38,406 nucleotides of DNA from Nautiliaceae bacterium (GTDB lineage Bacteria > Campylobacterota > Campylobacteria > Campylobacterales > Nautiliaceae): the NCBI GenBank assembly GCA_027011225.1, contig JALVAK010000022.1:1-38406 (forward strand), read 5' to 3'. Below the pieces are notes generated by a model. That model did no database searches. It worked only from the letters and a program-made list of their open reading frames with translations, and had not been told where the DNA came from. Below, piece after piece: positions 30,148 through 37,808 of this stretch. The stretch's first letter is position 1. Each line of letters begins with the position of its first letter. The position numbers and the translations under genes were made by a program.

Positions 30148-30891
30148 TTAATCTTTTGGCGGTTTATAAAACGGATTTGGCTCCCAATCGTGCCTACAGT
30201 TCCAACCACCGCAATAAGTTATTACTGGCTTAAGTTGTTTCTCTTGTCTTGGATCATTATCCATTGCCCTTATTTCATCAATGTGAAAATGATTGCCTAC
30301 TTTTTCTCTGCAAAAATCACGAGTTGTTTCACGGATATTTCCCATATATTTATACCAATAAACCTCTCCTATATTGGCTTTTTGGTGTTTAACTTCACGA
30401 GCATAACCTTTAATTTGTGTTGCAGCTAATACGTTGGCATAATCGGAAACACCACCACCAACTTTTTTAATTCTATGGCGTAATTCATAATAATCTACTT
30501 TTTCAAAAAGAGCTTTACGTGTAACTTTGCTTAGTTTTTTTACCCATTTTTTCTCGTAACTTCCAAGACGTGTTGCGTTAATTTTTTCTATTGCTTGAAT
30601 TTTTTGATGGTCCCTTGTTAAATCAACTCCAAGATCATAGTAAAGTCTGTTAGTTACTTCAATAATATCATCGTATCGCATGAAAAGTTCATTAGAAAAA
30701 CTTTCATACGGCACACCAAATATTTGCGATATCTCTTTTTTTAGTTCCTTTAAATCTGCGTTTGGATTTTGGTTTGCGTAATCAATAATTTTTTGTATTA
30801 CACTCTCTTTGTAGGTATCAAAAGAAACAGAGCTTTGCAATCGCTTAATCCTTTTGGTAAATTCTTTATATCTATTATCAAATTCAGACAT
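30148..30891 (-). CDS. Mu gpF-like minor head protein, 247 aa
   Basis: ATG at 30891 overlaps the stop of the zinc-ribbon gene (ATGTCTGA), so this start is preferred over 30972. The C-terminal 110 residues have the Mu F/SPP1 gp7 head-morphogenesis signature: YANVLAATQIKGYAREVKHQKANIGEVYWYKYMGNIRETTRDFCREKVGNHFHIDEI, then the HxxxCRHDWEPNP-type end (GGWNCRHDWEPNP). In Mu, F follows the portal. Here it is about 9 kb away, on the opposite strand and beyond the cassette array. Confidence 0.82.
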   Translation of the reverse strand: MSEFDNRYKEFTKRIKRLQSSVSFDTYKESVIQKIIDYANQNPNADLKELKKEISQIFGVPYESFSNELFMRYDDIIEVTNRLYYDLGVDLTRDHQKIQAIEKINATRLGSYEKKWVKKLSKVTRKALFEKVDYYELRHRIKKVGGGVSDYANVLAATQIKGYAREVKHQKANIGEVYWYKYMGNIRETTRDFCREKVGNHFHIDEIRAMDNDPRQEKQLKPVITYCGGWNCRHDWEPNPFYKPPKD

Positions 30892-31081
30892 TTGTTTTCT
30901 TATTACTCGCTGTAACTTTTTTATCAAAAATTTCTTTTGTTTTCCACTTAGCACCACATTGTAAACATACATGATACCTATATTTTACCGTTCTAAAACG
31001 TTCTGTTCTATAAATGGTTGTTGCTCTTGGAACTTCTTTGCTCGGCAAAAAACCAGCATTTTTACAATCGGGGCATGGCAT
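30884..31081 (-). CDS. Zinc-ribbon protein (NrdR/Ogr/Com-like), 65 aa
   Basis: N-terminal CPDC (residues 3-6) and CLQC (about 38-41) form a zinc ribbon with a basic region (YRTERFRTVKYRYHVCLQCGAKWKTKE). The pattern resembles the NrdR and phage Ogr/Delta zinc fingers and the Mu Com protein. It may regulate late genes or bind nucleic acid. Its ATG overlaps the MuB stop (TAATG) and its stop overlaps the gpF start, so all three are translationally coupled. Confidence 0.65.
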   Translation of the reverse strand: MPCPDCKNAGFLPSKEVPRATTIYRTERFRTVKYRYHVCLQCGAKWKTKEIFDKKVTASNKKTNV

Positions 31082-32082
31082 TATAAGTTACTCGCTTTGC
31101 TATATGTTTGTTTCTCTTGGCTCAGTGCAATTTTATCTAATGCTTTCATAACTACTTTAGATTTTTTATGGGAATTACCTTGTTTAATTACATCGTGAAC
31201 TGTTGTTTTGCTAATTTGTGTATTGCTAGTTTCGTTAATTTCCTCGGCAATAACTTTGTAGCTTATTGCTTCGGGGTAGCTCTCTTTCATTGCATAATAT
31301 GCTTCGGCTGGAGAGGGTTGCACAACATCATCATCCAAAACAGAACGCCCTGCATTATAAGCCTCTTGCATCTTTTGTTCAACGTAATTTATCATATCTA
31401 GCGGTTGACGTTTACTTATTGCAATCCTTTTACGAACTGTTGGTTTAATTGCACCTCTAAAAACTGTACGCAAAAACTCAATGCGTTCTTCGTAATTTAA
31501 CCATCCAGCAGATTCAGATAGTTCTAATATGTGCGAACGTAAAAAGGCTTCTTCTACTTGGGCTAATTTAACTTTTAATAATGGATGCCCTATTAACACT
31601 ACCGAAAACAAAGGAGAAACTCCTAAATACTCAGCTTCACGTAATTCTTTTAATGCTCGGTAAATAAGTTTGTTTATTCGGTGGGCTTCTTCAATTACTA
31701 AACAAATATTCTTGTTGCTTTTAATATGCAATTCGCCCATAATACGTGCCAATTGTAGCTTTCGTGCGGCACGGCTACCTCGTTTTGTTTCGCCAGATAG
31801 TTTTGTTACCATATCTGTAAGTATTGTTCCAATACTCATAAATTCTTTGCTAGGGTCGTTTGCATATACAAAAATTGTATTATTACTTAACTCGTTCTTT
31901 GCAATTTCAAACAATGTAGATTTACCTATACCACGTTCCCCAACCACAGCAAGCATTTGTTGTTCGTTAATTGCTTCTTTTATAAACTCTTTTCTATCAT
32001 CGCAAGTTTCGCTCCAATAATCCCCCATTTTCTTTACGCCAAAATGTTTTAATAATCTGTTAGATATTTTATACTGTTGCAT
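31081..32082 (-). CDS. MuB-like AAA+ ATPase, target-DNA activator, 333 aa
   Basis: Walker A GERGIGKST (residues 48-56) and Walker B CLVIEEAH (about 127-134) mark an AAA ATPase, with a downstream arginine region. It fits MuB, the ATP-dependent DNA-binding protein that stimulates the transposase and enforces target immunity. The C-terminal 60 residues (YKVIAEEINETSNTQISKTTVHDVIKQGN) contain a probable HTH, whereas Mu B carries its HTH at the N-terminus. Directly downstream of the DUF3164 gene and transposase in the leftward operon. Confidence 0.88.
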   Translation of the reverse strand: MQQYKISNRLLKHFGVKKMGDYWSETCDDRKEFIKEAINEQQMLAVVGERGIGKSTLFEIAKNELSNNTIFVYANDPSKEFMSIGTILTDMVTKLSGETKRGSRAARKLQLARIMGELHIKSNKNICLVIEEAHRINKLIYRALKELREAEYLGVSPLFSVVLIGHPLLKVKLAQVEEAFLRSHILELSESAGWLNYEERIEFLRTVFRGAIKPTVRKRIAISKRQPLDMINYVEQKMQEAYNAGRSVLDDDVVQPSPAEAYYAMKESYPEAISYKVIAEEINETSNTQISKTTVHDVIKQGNSHKKSKVVMKALDKIALSQEKQTYSKASNL

Positions 32083-32084
32083 TT

Positions 32085-32297
32085 TTAGTTCCCTTTAATT
32101 GTTGTTTTATTCAGTTCAATTATTTCAGATAAAACTGCTTTCCAATGCCTACCGTTTTTACTAATTATATATTGAGCTAGCAGAAACGCCAAAACTTCAT
32201 CTTCAATAACCACAAGGCGTTTAGCCAGCTCTTCACTGCATTTTTTCATTTCGCTATCAGTAAGTTCTTTCATTGTATTAACGGTTGGGTTTTGCAC
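32085..32297 (-). CDS. Hypothetical protein, 70 aa
   Basis: Begins with GTG immediately after the TAA of the DUF3164 gene, with GAGGTG upstream, and ends three bases before MuB. Acidic helical protein (KELTDSEMKKCSEELAKRLVVIEDEVLAFLLAQYIISKNG). Function unknown; position suggests a small early/transposition-module protein. Confidence 0.6.
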   Translation of the reverse strand: MQNPTVNTMKELTDSEMKKCSEELAKRLVVIEDEVLAFLLAQYIISKNGRHWKAVLSEIIELNKTTIKGN

Positions 32298-32930
32298 TTA
32301 CACCTCTGCCCCAATAGTGCTAAAGTTAAGATTTACATTTTTCCATTTGCCGTTTTTACTTTTACGTGTTCTTAACATTAGGTATTCTTTTTTGTTGCTA
32401 TAAGTCATTGCATCTTTAATCAATACCGATGCTTCACGCCAATCAACATCATCAATATCCCAATTTGCAAAGTCTATGAGTGCAGACCTTCCAATATTCC
32501 CATTCCCATCCATCTTTAATAACTTTTTAGTAACAGCAACAAGATTTTCATTGGAGCCTTTTTCCCATTTCTTAATACATTGGGCTATTTTGGCTTTCGC
32601 CAATTCTTTCCCTTCATCAAGGTCTTGGACTTTTGGGCTTGTTCTAACGACTTGCATCAAGCCGTCATAACTTGTGATAGTAACGTTCCCAAATTCCGCA
32701 TTCTCTACATTCTTAAATTCGGATAACCATTTGTCGTATTTTGATATTTTCCCAACAATAGTTTTTTTATTGGACACCATTCTTTTACTTAAACGACCAG
32801 CATGTGCAAAAATTTCTTCTACTACCAAATGTCTTTTAAGGTGGTCTTCCCTAATGCTTTCAGTTGGGACTTCAACTCCATCTTTATCTAAGTAAAATTT
32901 TGGAAGCCTTTTTCTGTTTATCTTTCTCAT
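32298..32930 (-). CDS. DUF3164 family phage protein, 210 aa
   Basis: Start placed at 32930 after AAGGAG. Sequence features match DUF3164 as I recall it: FYLDKDGVEVPTESIR near the N-terminus, FGNVTITSYDGLMQVVR, then KIAQCIKKWEKGSNENLVAVTKKLLKMDGNGNIGRSALIDFANWDIDDVDWREA. DUF3164 genes are widespread in the early region of Mu-like phages; function is not established. Sits between MuA and MuB here, an arrangement seen in Mu-like prophages. Confidence 0.82.
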   Translation of the reverse strand: MRKINRKRLPKFYLDKDGVEVPTESIREDHLKRHLVVEEIFAHAGRLSKRMVSNKKTIVGKISKYDKWLSEFKNVENAEFGNVTITSYDGLMQVVRTSPKVQDLDEGKELAKAKIAQCIKKWEKGSNENLVAVTKKLLKMDGNGNIGRSALIDFANWDIDDVDWREASVLIKDAMTYSNKKEYLMLRTRKSKNGKWKNVNLNFSTIGAEV

Positions 32931-32940
32931 TTTGTTCTCC

Positions 32941-34524
32941 TTACCCAAATGCTTTTTTTGGGTTATTTATTGCTGAAATAACTGAGTCTATGTTTCTTTT
33001 TATCAAGCCCTCTTCATCTTCTAAAAATTCGTCAAATATATCTTTGTAATCGGTGTAGTTTTTACCTTTTTTAACCATTTTACCAATGTATGCCTTGGCT
33101 TCGTAAACTGAGTTAAATTTGTAATCTTCGCTATACTCGGCTTCATCAAACTTACTTTTGGGTTCAATAATTTCTTGTGTAGGTGGTATATAATTTATTT
33201 TAGATTTTTTATCGGTCTCTGAGCTAAGTCGAAGATCTTCCTTAATTTCGCCTTCCAGTTTTTCTTTATAAGTTTGATGTTCTCTGTGTTCAAAGTTACC
33301 AAGGGATATAAAGCCTTCGGTTACTTCAAGAGCAAATGGTTTATGATATTCGTCCGATAGTTCGCCCATAAATTCGCCACTGTAACTAATATAAACCCCA
33401 ATCCACTTATCTAATGCAAATGCTGGAGCTTTAAGTTTTACTTGTTCTCCCTTAAAGGTTACAGAAACAACTAAATCGTTATTTACTTTTCGTTTCCAAG
33501 TCTTAAATATATATTCACTTATATCACGTTCTATTCTACGCACAGGATGTGCTGTAATGGATGATAAATAATTGTGTGCTTTACTTCCTGAACGAACTGG
33601 ATGTTCTGTTGCTTGATTTTCAATCATAAACTCGTGTAATAAATCGTTATAATCCGATAGGTGTATTGTTCCACCATTACCTATTTTTAATGCTAAAGGT
33701 AGCTCAAAACGTTGCCACATTAACCGCCATACAGATTCTTGTTTCTGTATTCCACGTTTTTCATAGGGCATTACTAATTCTTTTTTTATCCCTAGTTTTT
33801 CAAGCATTTGGTCGGTTTGCTTGTTATCCAACGGACCATTATCCATTTTAAGAACTTCTGGCAAGTGCATTAAATTTAACTCGTCTTCACTTCTGTTGTA
33901 GGCAAAACGCATAAGTTTTAATCCAAGCAAAGTAGATTCTCCAGTTGCTGCATAAGCACGAGCAACGGCAATTCGTGAAAAACTATCAACAATTCCACCA
34001 AGCCAAAGGCGTAATTTTTTGCCATCTTCTTTATATGCAAGCACACGGCTAACCTTAAGTATTAAATCATCTCCATCTTTTTTATGAATATTAAAATATT
34101 TAGAACGAGAAAAATCTAACTGATGCTGTTGGTTTGCATAATCGGGTTCAACACGCACAATTATATCACGTTGCCTAAAACCTTTTTCTCGTAACCTTCG
34201 GTTTACTGTGCTTACTGTTAAATTTTCTGCACCAACAACCATCTCATTTTTTAAGATATTAATACATACTTCTGTTGATATCTCACGTTCTGTCATCCCT
34301 AAAGCTCTGCCCTCTAGCTTCATTTTGCCTATTTTATCAATAAGCCTATCTTCTATTTTAGGAACTCTTACAATGTTTTTTGATGCTCCAAACTCTTTTC
34401 GCACTACTCTATAAATTGTTGCCTCGCTAACGCCAAATTGCCTTGCAATTCCGGATACAACTTGCCCTCGCATCCCTTTACGAACTCCTTTGAGTTCATT
34501 CTTTATTGCTATTGCGTTAATCAT
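32941..34524 (-). CDS. MuA-like DDE transposase, 527 aa
   Basis: N-terminal HTH (QVVSGIARQFGVSEATIYRVVRKEF) followed by further DNA-binding helices and the catalytic core: D137 in HQLDFSRSKYF, D228 in KMDNGP and E263 in KQESVWRL, a D..D-34-E layout, with VDSFSRIAV between. The C-terminal part contains a nomadic repeat in frame (33219-33234) giving the sequence LRLSS. Shorter than Mu A (663 aa). With MuB it drives integration and replicative transposition. No Shine-Dalgarno is obvious. Confidence 0.92.
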   Translation of the reverse strand: MINAIAIKNELKGVRKGMRGQVVSGIARQFGVSEATIYRVVRKEFGASKNIVRVPKIEDRLIDKIGKMKLEGRALGMTEREISTEVCINILKNEMVVGAENLTVSTVNRRLREKGFRQRDIIVRVEPDYANQQHQLDFSRSKYFNIHKKDGDDLILKVSRVLAYKEDGKKLRLWLGGIVDSFSRIAVARAYAATGESTLLGLKLMRFAYNRSEDELNLMHLPEVLKMDNGPLDNKQTDQMLEKLGIKKELVMPYEKRGIQKQESVWRLMWQRFELPLALKIGNGGTIHLSDYNDLLHEFMIENQATEHPVRSGSKAHNYLSSITAHPVRRIERDISEYIFKTWKRKVNNDLVVSVTFKGEQVKLKAPAFALDKWIGVYISYSGEFMGELSDEYHKPFALEVTEGFISLGNFEHREHQTYKEKLEGEIKEDLRLSSETDKKSKINYIPPTQEIIEPKSKFDEAEYSEDYKFNSVYEAKAYIGKMVKKGKNYTDYKDIFDEFLEDEEGLIKRNIDSVISAINNPKKAFG

Positions 34525-34546
34525 TTTGTCTAGCCGTTTTAGTTAA

Positions 34547-34867
34547 TTAAATTTCTACTTTTAGTTGTTGTAACTCATTAATTCCTAACCAATCAGTTTT
34601 AAGCTCATGTTTAATTGCTCTTTGTAAATCTTTAATAACTTCATTTAATTCTACTTCTGTTGTTATTAACAATTGCATTCCATCTATTAGTTTTAGCACA
34701 TAAATATCTATGCTAAAATCAGTTCTTTTTAACTTTACTACCAAATATTTAGTTTTGCTTAAACCTACAAACCTTAATTCCACTCTTCTACTATACCTTG
34801 TTACATCAACTACCAAATCCCTATGTTCTAATGCTTCTATTGCTTTATATAATTCCAGATTACTCAC
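34547..34867 (-). CDS. Hypothetical phage protein, 106 aa
   Basis: Mixed alpha/beta small protein (MSNLELYKAIEALEHRDLVVDVTRYSRRVELRFVGLSKTKYLVVKLKRTDFSIDIYVLKLIDGMQLLITTEVELNEVIKDLQRAI). Starts eight bases inside the GemA-like gene end. Likely cotranscribed with the transposase. Family unrecognised. Confidence 0.6.
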   Translation of the reverse strand: MSNLELYKAIEALEHRDLVVDVTRYSRRVELRFVGLSKTKYLVVKLKRTDFSIDIYVLKLIDGMQLLITTEVELNEVIKDLQRAIKHELKTDWLGINELQQLKVEI

Positions 34868-35414
34868 AAATGCCCCTCAAATTGTAATTTTTAGTATCAT
34901 TTATAACCGAGTATTCTATTTTTGAATTAATACTTAAAATCCGTTGCATACCTATAATTACCTTTACCGCTTGCCAATTCATTAACATTTCTACACTCGA
35001 TAAATTCTTAGTCTGCTTACCAATAAATTTAACTGTTGTATCTTTATTCCATTTTAGCAAACCCTCTAAAATTTTAATTCTTTCTGCTTGAAGTTTTGTT
35101 AAATGACGTTTATACCCACGTTTCCCACTTCCGTAATATTTCTTTTGCTTCTGAACCGATGGGGAGGGAACTCCGGCAGAGCTAGGGCGAACTCTACCAG
35201 AGTGGGTTTTTGAATCGGCTAGATTCGTAAGATCATTTATTAAAACACCAGCTTGTGTAAAAGTCATTTCCGTGCAACTTTTAACCCCATAACCACTCAA
35301 TGCAGCTCTATATTCATCATCATTGCTAAAAACAATTTTGGATATGGTTTTTATAGCCTTAATCTGCTTTTTGGTAATATCAAAGCTGTGTGTCGAAGTA
35401 TTAGCTGGTTTCAT
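34860..35414 (-). CDS. Mu gp16/GemA-like protein (DUF1018), 184 aa
   Basis: ITKKQIKAIKTISKIVFSNDDEYRAALSGYGVKSCTEMTFTQAGVLINDLTNL (about residues 13-65) fits the N-terminal half of GemA/DUF1018 proteins, and RILSINSKIEYSVINDTKNYNLRGICE the C-terminal half. GemA influences host gyrase and early expression in Mu. A GC-rich stretch (35157-35201) encodes SGRVRPSSAGVPSPS in the middle, unlike the rest of the gene and probably inserted. Ordinary length otherwise. Confidence 0.7.
   Translation of the reverse strand: MKPANTSTHSFDITKKQIKAIKTISKIVFSNDDEYRAALSGYGVKSCTEMTFTQAGVLINDLTNLADSKTHSGRVRPSSAGVPSPSVQKQKKYYGSGKRGYKRHLTKLQAERIKILEGLLKWNKDTTVKFIGKQTKNLSSVEMLMNWQAVKVIIGMQRILSINSKIEYSVINDTKNYNLRGICE
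35157..35201. repeat. GC-rich palindromic insert in GemA-like coding sequence
   Basis: A short GC-rich stretch with CTCCGGCAGAG and ACTCTACCAGAGT hairpins lies in an otherwise AT-rich gene and keeps the frame open (SGRVRPSSAGVPSPS). It looks like a palindromic element inserted in frame. Confidence 0.45.
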
Positions 35415-35423
35415 ATCAATATC

Positions 35424-36281
35424 CTAAAATTGAGATGTAACTGATTGATAATTACTCATAAAGTTAGTGTGTGTGTTGGATATTGATTTTAATAACCCCA
35501 CTAACTTCTTTTGCAAATTTGTTGAATCTTCCGTATCAATATTTGCATTAACAACTAACTTTTGTAAATCTGCTAAAGATTTTTCAGCATCATTTAATAA
35601 TCTTAATTTATTTTCGTAAGTAGATGCTTTTGCACCGTAAAGTTTTTCCTTTTCCTCAGCAGCAGCAACCATATCGGAGTTGGCTTCTATTGTATCTTGC
35701 AGTGCTTGTTTCTCCGAAATAAGCAAATCTATCTGTGCAGCTTGCTTATCAACCTTATGTGAGTATTTCTCTTTAATATTTTTAACAGCTTTTGCCGTTT
35801 CACGTGCTGTCATATCTTTAATTTCATCAAGCGTTATAGTTTCGCCATTTATTTCAGCCATACCGTCTTTTAAGAGATTTTTGAAACCATCATCATCAAA
35901 TTTGGTTAATTCAAGAAGAGTTCTAAAATCAAGTCCAGCCGGCTGGACTTCATGTCCAAACGTTTGGACTTTTGGGTCTGCAGAATCTAATTGATTTGGG
36001 AAAACAGATTCTAATTTATTAGCTACTTTTAAGTAATTAAATGCCGTGCTTCTACCAAAAGGGAGCATACTATTTATATATTCCTCAAAAGATTGACATC
36101 CCAACCCCAAAAAGAGCTTGTCGTCTTTTATTTTCTTTAATGCCATTGCAGTAATTAACGAACCAGCTAATATTTGCTGATGCACATAACCAGCAGTTCT
36201 TTGAGTTTCGGGAGATACAGTTACAAATTTTTCCAACTCTAAATCGTAAACATTGCGTGTTAGTTCTAAATCCTTATCCAT
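35424..36281 (-). CDS. ParB-like/HTH phage protein with long coiled coil, 285 aa
   Basis: ATG at 36281 overlaps the end of the upstream gene (ATGGATAA), with AGGA upstream. The N-terminal 100 residues contain an HTH-like segment (QSFEEYINSMLPFGRSTAFNYLKVANKLESVFP) typical of ParB/DUF3102-like phage proteins. A coiled coil (KEKYSHKVDKQAAQIDLLISEKQALQDTIEANSDMVAAAEEKEKLYG) fills the C-terminal half. It encodes, in frame, two palindromes (35931-35969). Probably a DNA-binding regulatory or partition-like protein. Confidence 0.65.
   Translation of the reverse strand: MDKDLELTRNVYDLELEKFVTVSPETQRTAGYVHQQILAGSLITAMALKKIKDDKLFLGLGCQSFEEYINSMLPFGRSTAFNYLKVANKLESVFPNQLDSADPKVQTFGHEVQPAGLDFRTLLELTKFDDDGFKNLLKDGMAEINGETITLDEIKDMTARETAKAVKNIKEKYSHKVDKQAAQIDLLISEKQALQDTIEANSDMVAAAEEKEKLYGAKASTYENKLRLLNDAEKSLADLQKLVVNANIDTEDSTNLQKKLVGLLKSISNTHTNFMSNYQSVTSQF
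35931..35969. promoter_or_regulatory. Paired perfect palindromes inside coding sequence
   Basis: AAGTCCAGCCGGCTGGACTT (35931-35950, perfect 20 bp) and GTCCAAACGTTTGGAC (35954-35969, perfect 16 bp) share the half-site GTCCA/TGGAC with different 6-bp centres and a 3-base gap. They may form a tandem operator or inserted palindromic element within the ParB-like gene. Confidence 0.6.
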
Positions 36282-36522
36282 TTTTAGTAATCCTATATTT
36301 ATTAATAGCTTCCTTTTGTAAACTTTTAAGTGTTTCATGTTCGTGAAACGGAGAGTTAAGCAGAGCAACTATTTTCAATTTTCTTTCCGCTCTATCTCCA
36401 CTATTTTTAGAAATAGCAATTTGCAGTAAAATATATTGCTTAATTTTTGTTGCAAAACTGTAATCATCGTCCAAAATATTTTTAATCTCATTCATAACAG
36501 ATGTAGTTGTAATTTCAGTCAT
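36274..36522 (-). CDS. Hypothetical protein, 82 aa
   Basis: Helical charged protein (EIKNILDDDYSFATKIKQYILLQIAISKNSGDRAERKLKIVALLNSPF...). Its start overlaps the upstream gene by four bases, and its stop overlaps the ParB-like start. Part of a tightly packed leftward early operon. Function unknown. Confidence 0.6.
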   Translation of the reverse strand: MTEITTTSVMNEIKNILDDDYSFATKIKQYILLQIAISKNSGDRAERKLKIVALLNSPFHEHETLKSLQKEAINKYRITKNG

Positions 36523-36794
36523 ACCTCTATCCCCTTAAAAATTGCTTGTCTTGAAACACCAAATCTATTAGCAGTTGCCTGTCCGCCTTCCCATGCAAAA
36601 CAAAAACCACGAACTGCATTTTCTACATCTTTATCTCTAAGATCATAATTAACAGAAAACTTCACATTCTTATCCATTTCAATCCTTTTCACAATCCTTG
36701 TTACCTGCCGTCTGCTGCAACCCAGCCTATTGGCAATTTCTGTTTTAGTAAAACCAGTTTTCGCCATCTGAAACACTTTTTCACGGTCTATCAT
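36519..36794 (-). CDS. Helix-turn-helix early protein, 91 aa
   Basis: Two HTH-like segments: FTKTEIANRLGCSRRQVTRIVKRIE (about residues 14-39) and GGQATANRFGVSRQAIFKGI (about 72-90). Such double HTH proteins are common among phage early regulators and terminase-like DNA binders. Starts one base before the preceding gene's end (TAATG). Confidence 0.7.
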   Translation of the reverse strand: MIDREKVFQMAKTGFTKTEIANRLGCSRRQVTRIVKRIEMDKNVKFSVNYDLRDKDVENAVRGFCFAWEGGQATANRFGVSRQAIFKGIEV

Positions 36795-37270
36795 TAGTTA
36801 AACTCCATTTCAAACTGACCACTAGCTTTTTTTGCCGAGTATTTATCAATAGCAACCGTTTTTCTTAAAACATCTTTCAAAGCATCATCACAATTCAAAT
36901 AGTTTATTCTCGATGGCTTCTCTAAAAACTCTGTTAATGCTTTTATTGCACCAACTGTAATTAGCTGGTAATCAGAAATCATTTTTGATTCATCATTTTT
37001 AGGCAACGAAGTAACACGAGGCACCTTTACAGAAATTCTACCTCTACGAGCTTCTAAAAAATCTAATATTGCATTGTTGTTAGAAACATTTAATACCGAT
37101 AGCAATCGTCTTAATGGCAAATCTGCAAAACCTACCGAATCTTCCGTTTGGTTCCACCTATAAATTGAATTTACAGACATTCCCAATTCCACCGAAAAAT
37201 CCTCTGCACTCTTTTTTTTGAAATCAAACGTTTCCCTAATAGCTTCGTATAAAGTTCTTGGTGCTGCCAT
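36794..37270 (-). CDS. Phage regulatory CII-like protein, 158 aa
   Basis: N-terminal HTH (KKSAEDFSVELGMSVNSIYRWNQTED) followed by LPLRRLLSVLNVSNNNAILDFLEARRGRISVKVPR, then a helical C-terminus. The layout (HTH plus a LRRLL.V..VS..N..LDFL motif) resembles phage regulatory CII/CP76-type proteins. First gene of the packed early set after the Ner-like gene; it may drive the early operon. Confidence 0.65.
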   Translation of the reverse strand: MAAPRTLYEAIRETFDFKKKSAEDFSVELGMSVNSIYRWNQTEDSVGFADLPLRRLLSVLNVSNNNAILDFLEARRGRISVKVPRVTSLPKNDESKMISDYQLITVGAIKALTEFLEKPSRINYLNCDDALKDVLRKTVAIDKYSAKKASGQFEMEFN

Positions 37271-37424
37271 TTAAGTATTTCCCTATTTTTAATTAGTTCA
37301 AATAAGTTGATTAAAAAAAACTTCATTTATTTTAATAGACATTCACTTGTATTAATTTTATATTCCCAATGTGAATCGGCTATCACATTAACATTTTCTA
37401 ACATTATTGAATTACTATTTCTCA

Positions 37425-37622
37425 TTATGCAGCTTTGCTAAATTTGAATGTAAAAGAAGCTATATCAACCTCTATTAAGGATATTATACGCTTCCTTATT
37501 TCCGTAGCCTTTCTTTTACCCGAAAATATCATTGAGATATACTGAGGCGTAACAGATAACGCTTCAGCAAGTTTAGATTGATTTATATTTACTATACCGT
37601 ATGTTTCTTTAATGGATGACAT
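37425..37622 (-). CDS. Ner-like small HTH regulator, 65 aa
   Basis: MSSIKETYGIVNINQSKLAEALSVTPQYISMIFSGKRKATEIRKRIISLIEVDIASF contains an HTH with QSKLAEALSVTPQYISMIFSGKRKAT as helix-turn-helix. Transcribed divergently from the repressor gene, the place of Ner/Cro in Mu-like phages. Likely counter-regulator of the repressor. Confidence 0.72.
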   Translation of the reverse strand: MSSIKETYGIVNINQSKLAEALSVTPQYISMIFSGKRKATEIRKRIISLIEVDIASFTFKFSKAA

Positions 37623-37808
37623 AATTTGTAAGCCGTTTTATTAAAAAATGTGTTACAGAATTTTAACAAAAATACTAACTTAGGCATACATAAGTAATTT
37701 GTCAAGTGTTAATTATGGAAACATAAGTGATTTTTTGGGAAAATTTGTTTTTAGCCTTTTTTAAGCACAAATAATTAAAAAAAATTTAATAAATAGAGTT
37801 TATTTTAG
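37623..37808. promoter_or_regulatory. Divergent repressor/Ner control region
   Basis: Contains direct repeats ACATAAGTAATTT (37688) and ACATAAGTGATTT (37721), an inverted ACTTA..TAAGT (37678-37695), the half-site TGTCAAGT (37700-37707) and a TTGACA on the minus strand (37698-37703). These suit operators for the repressor (37809 on) and the Ner-like protein, with promoters in both directions. Confidence 0.6.
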
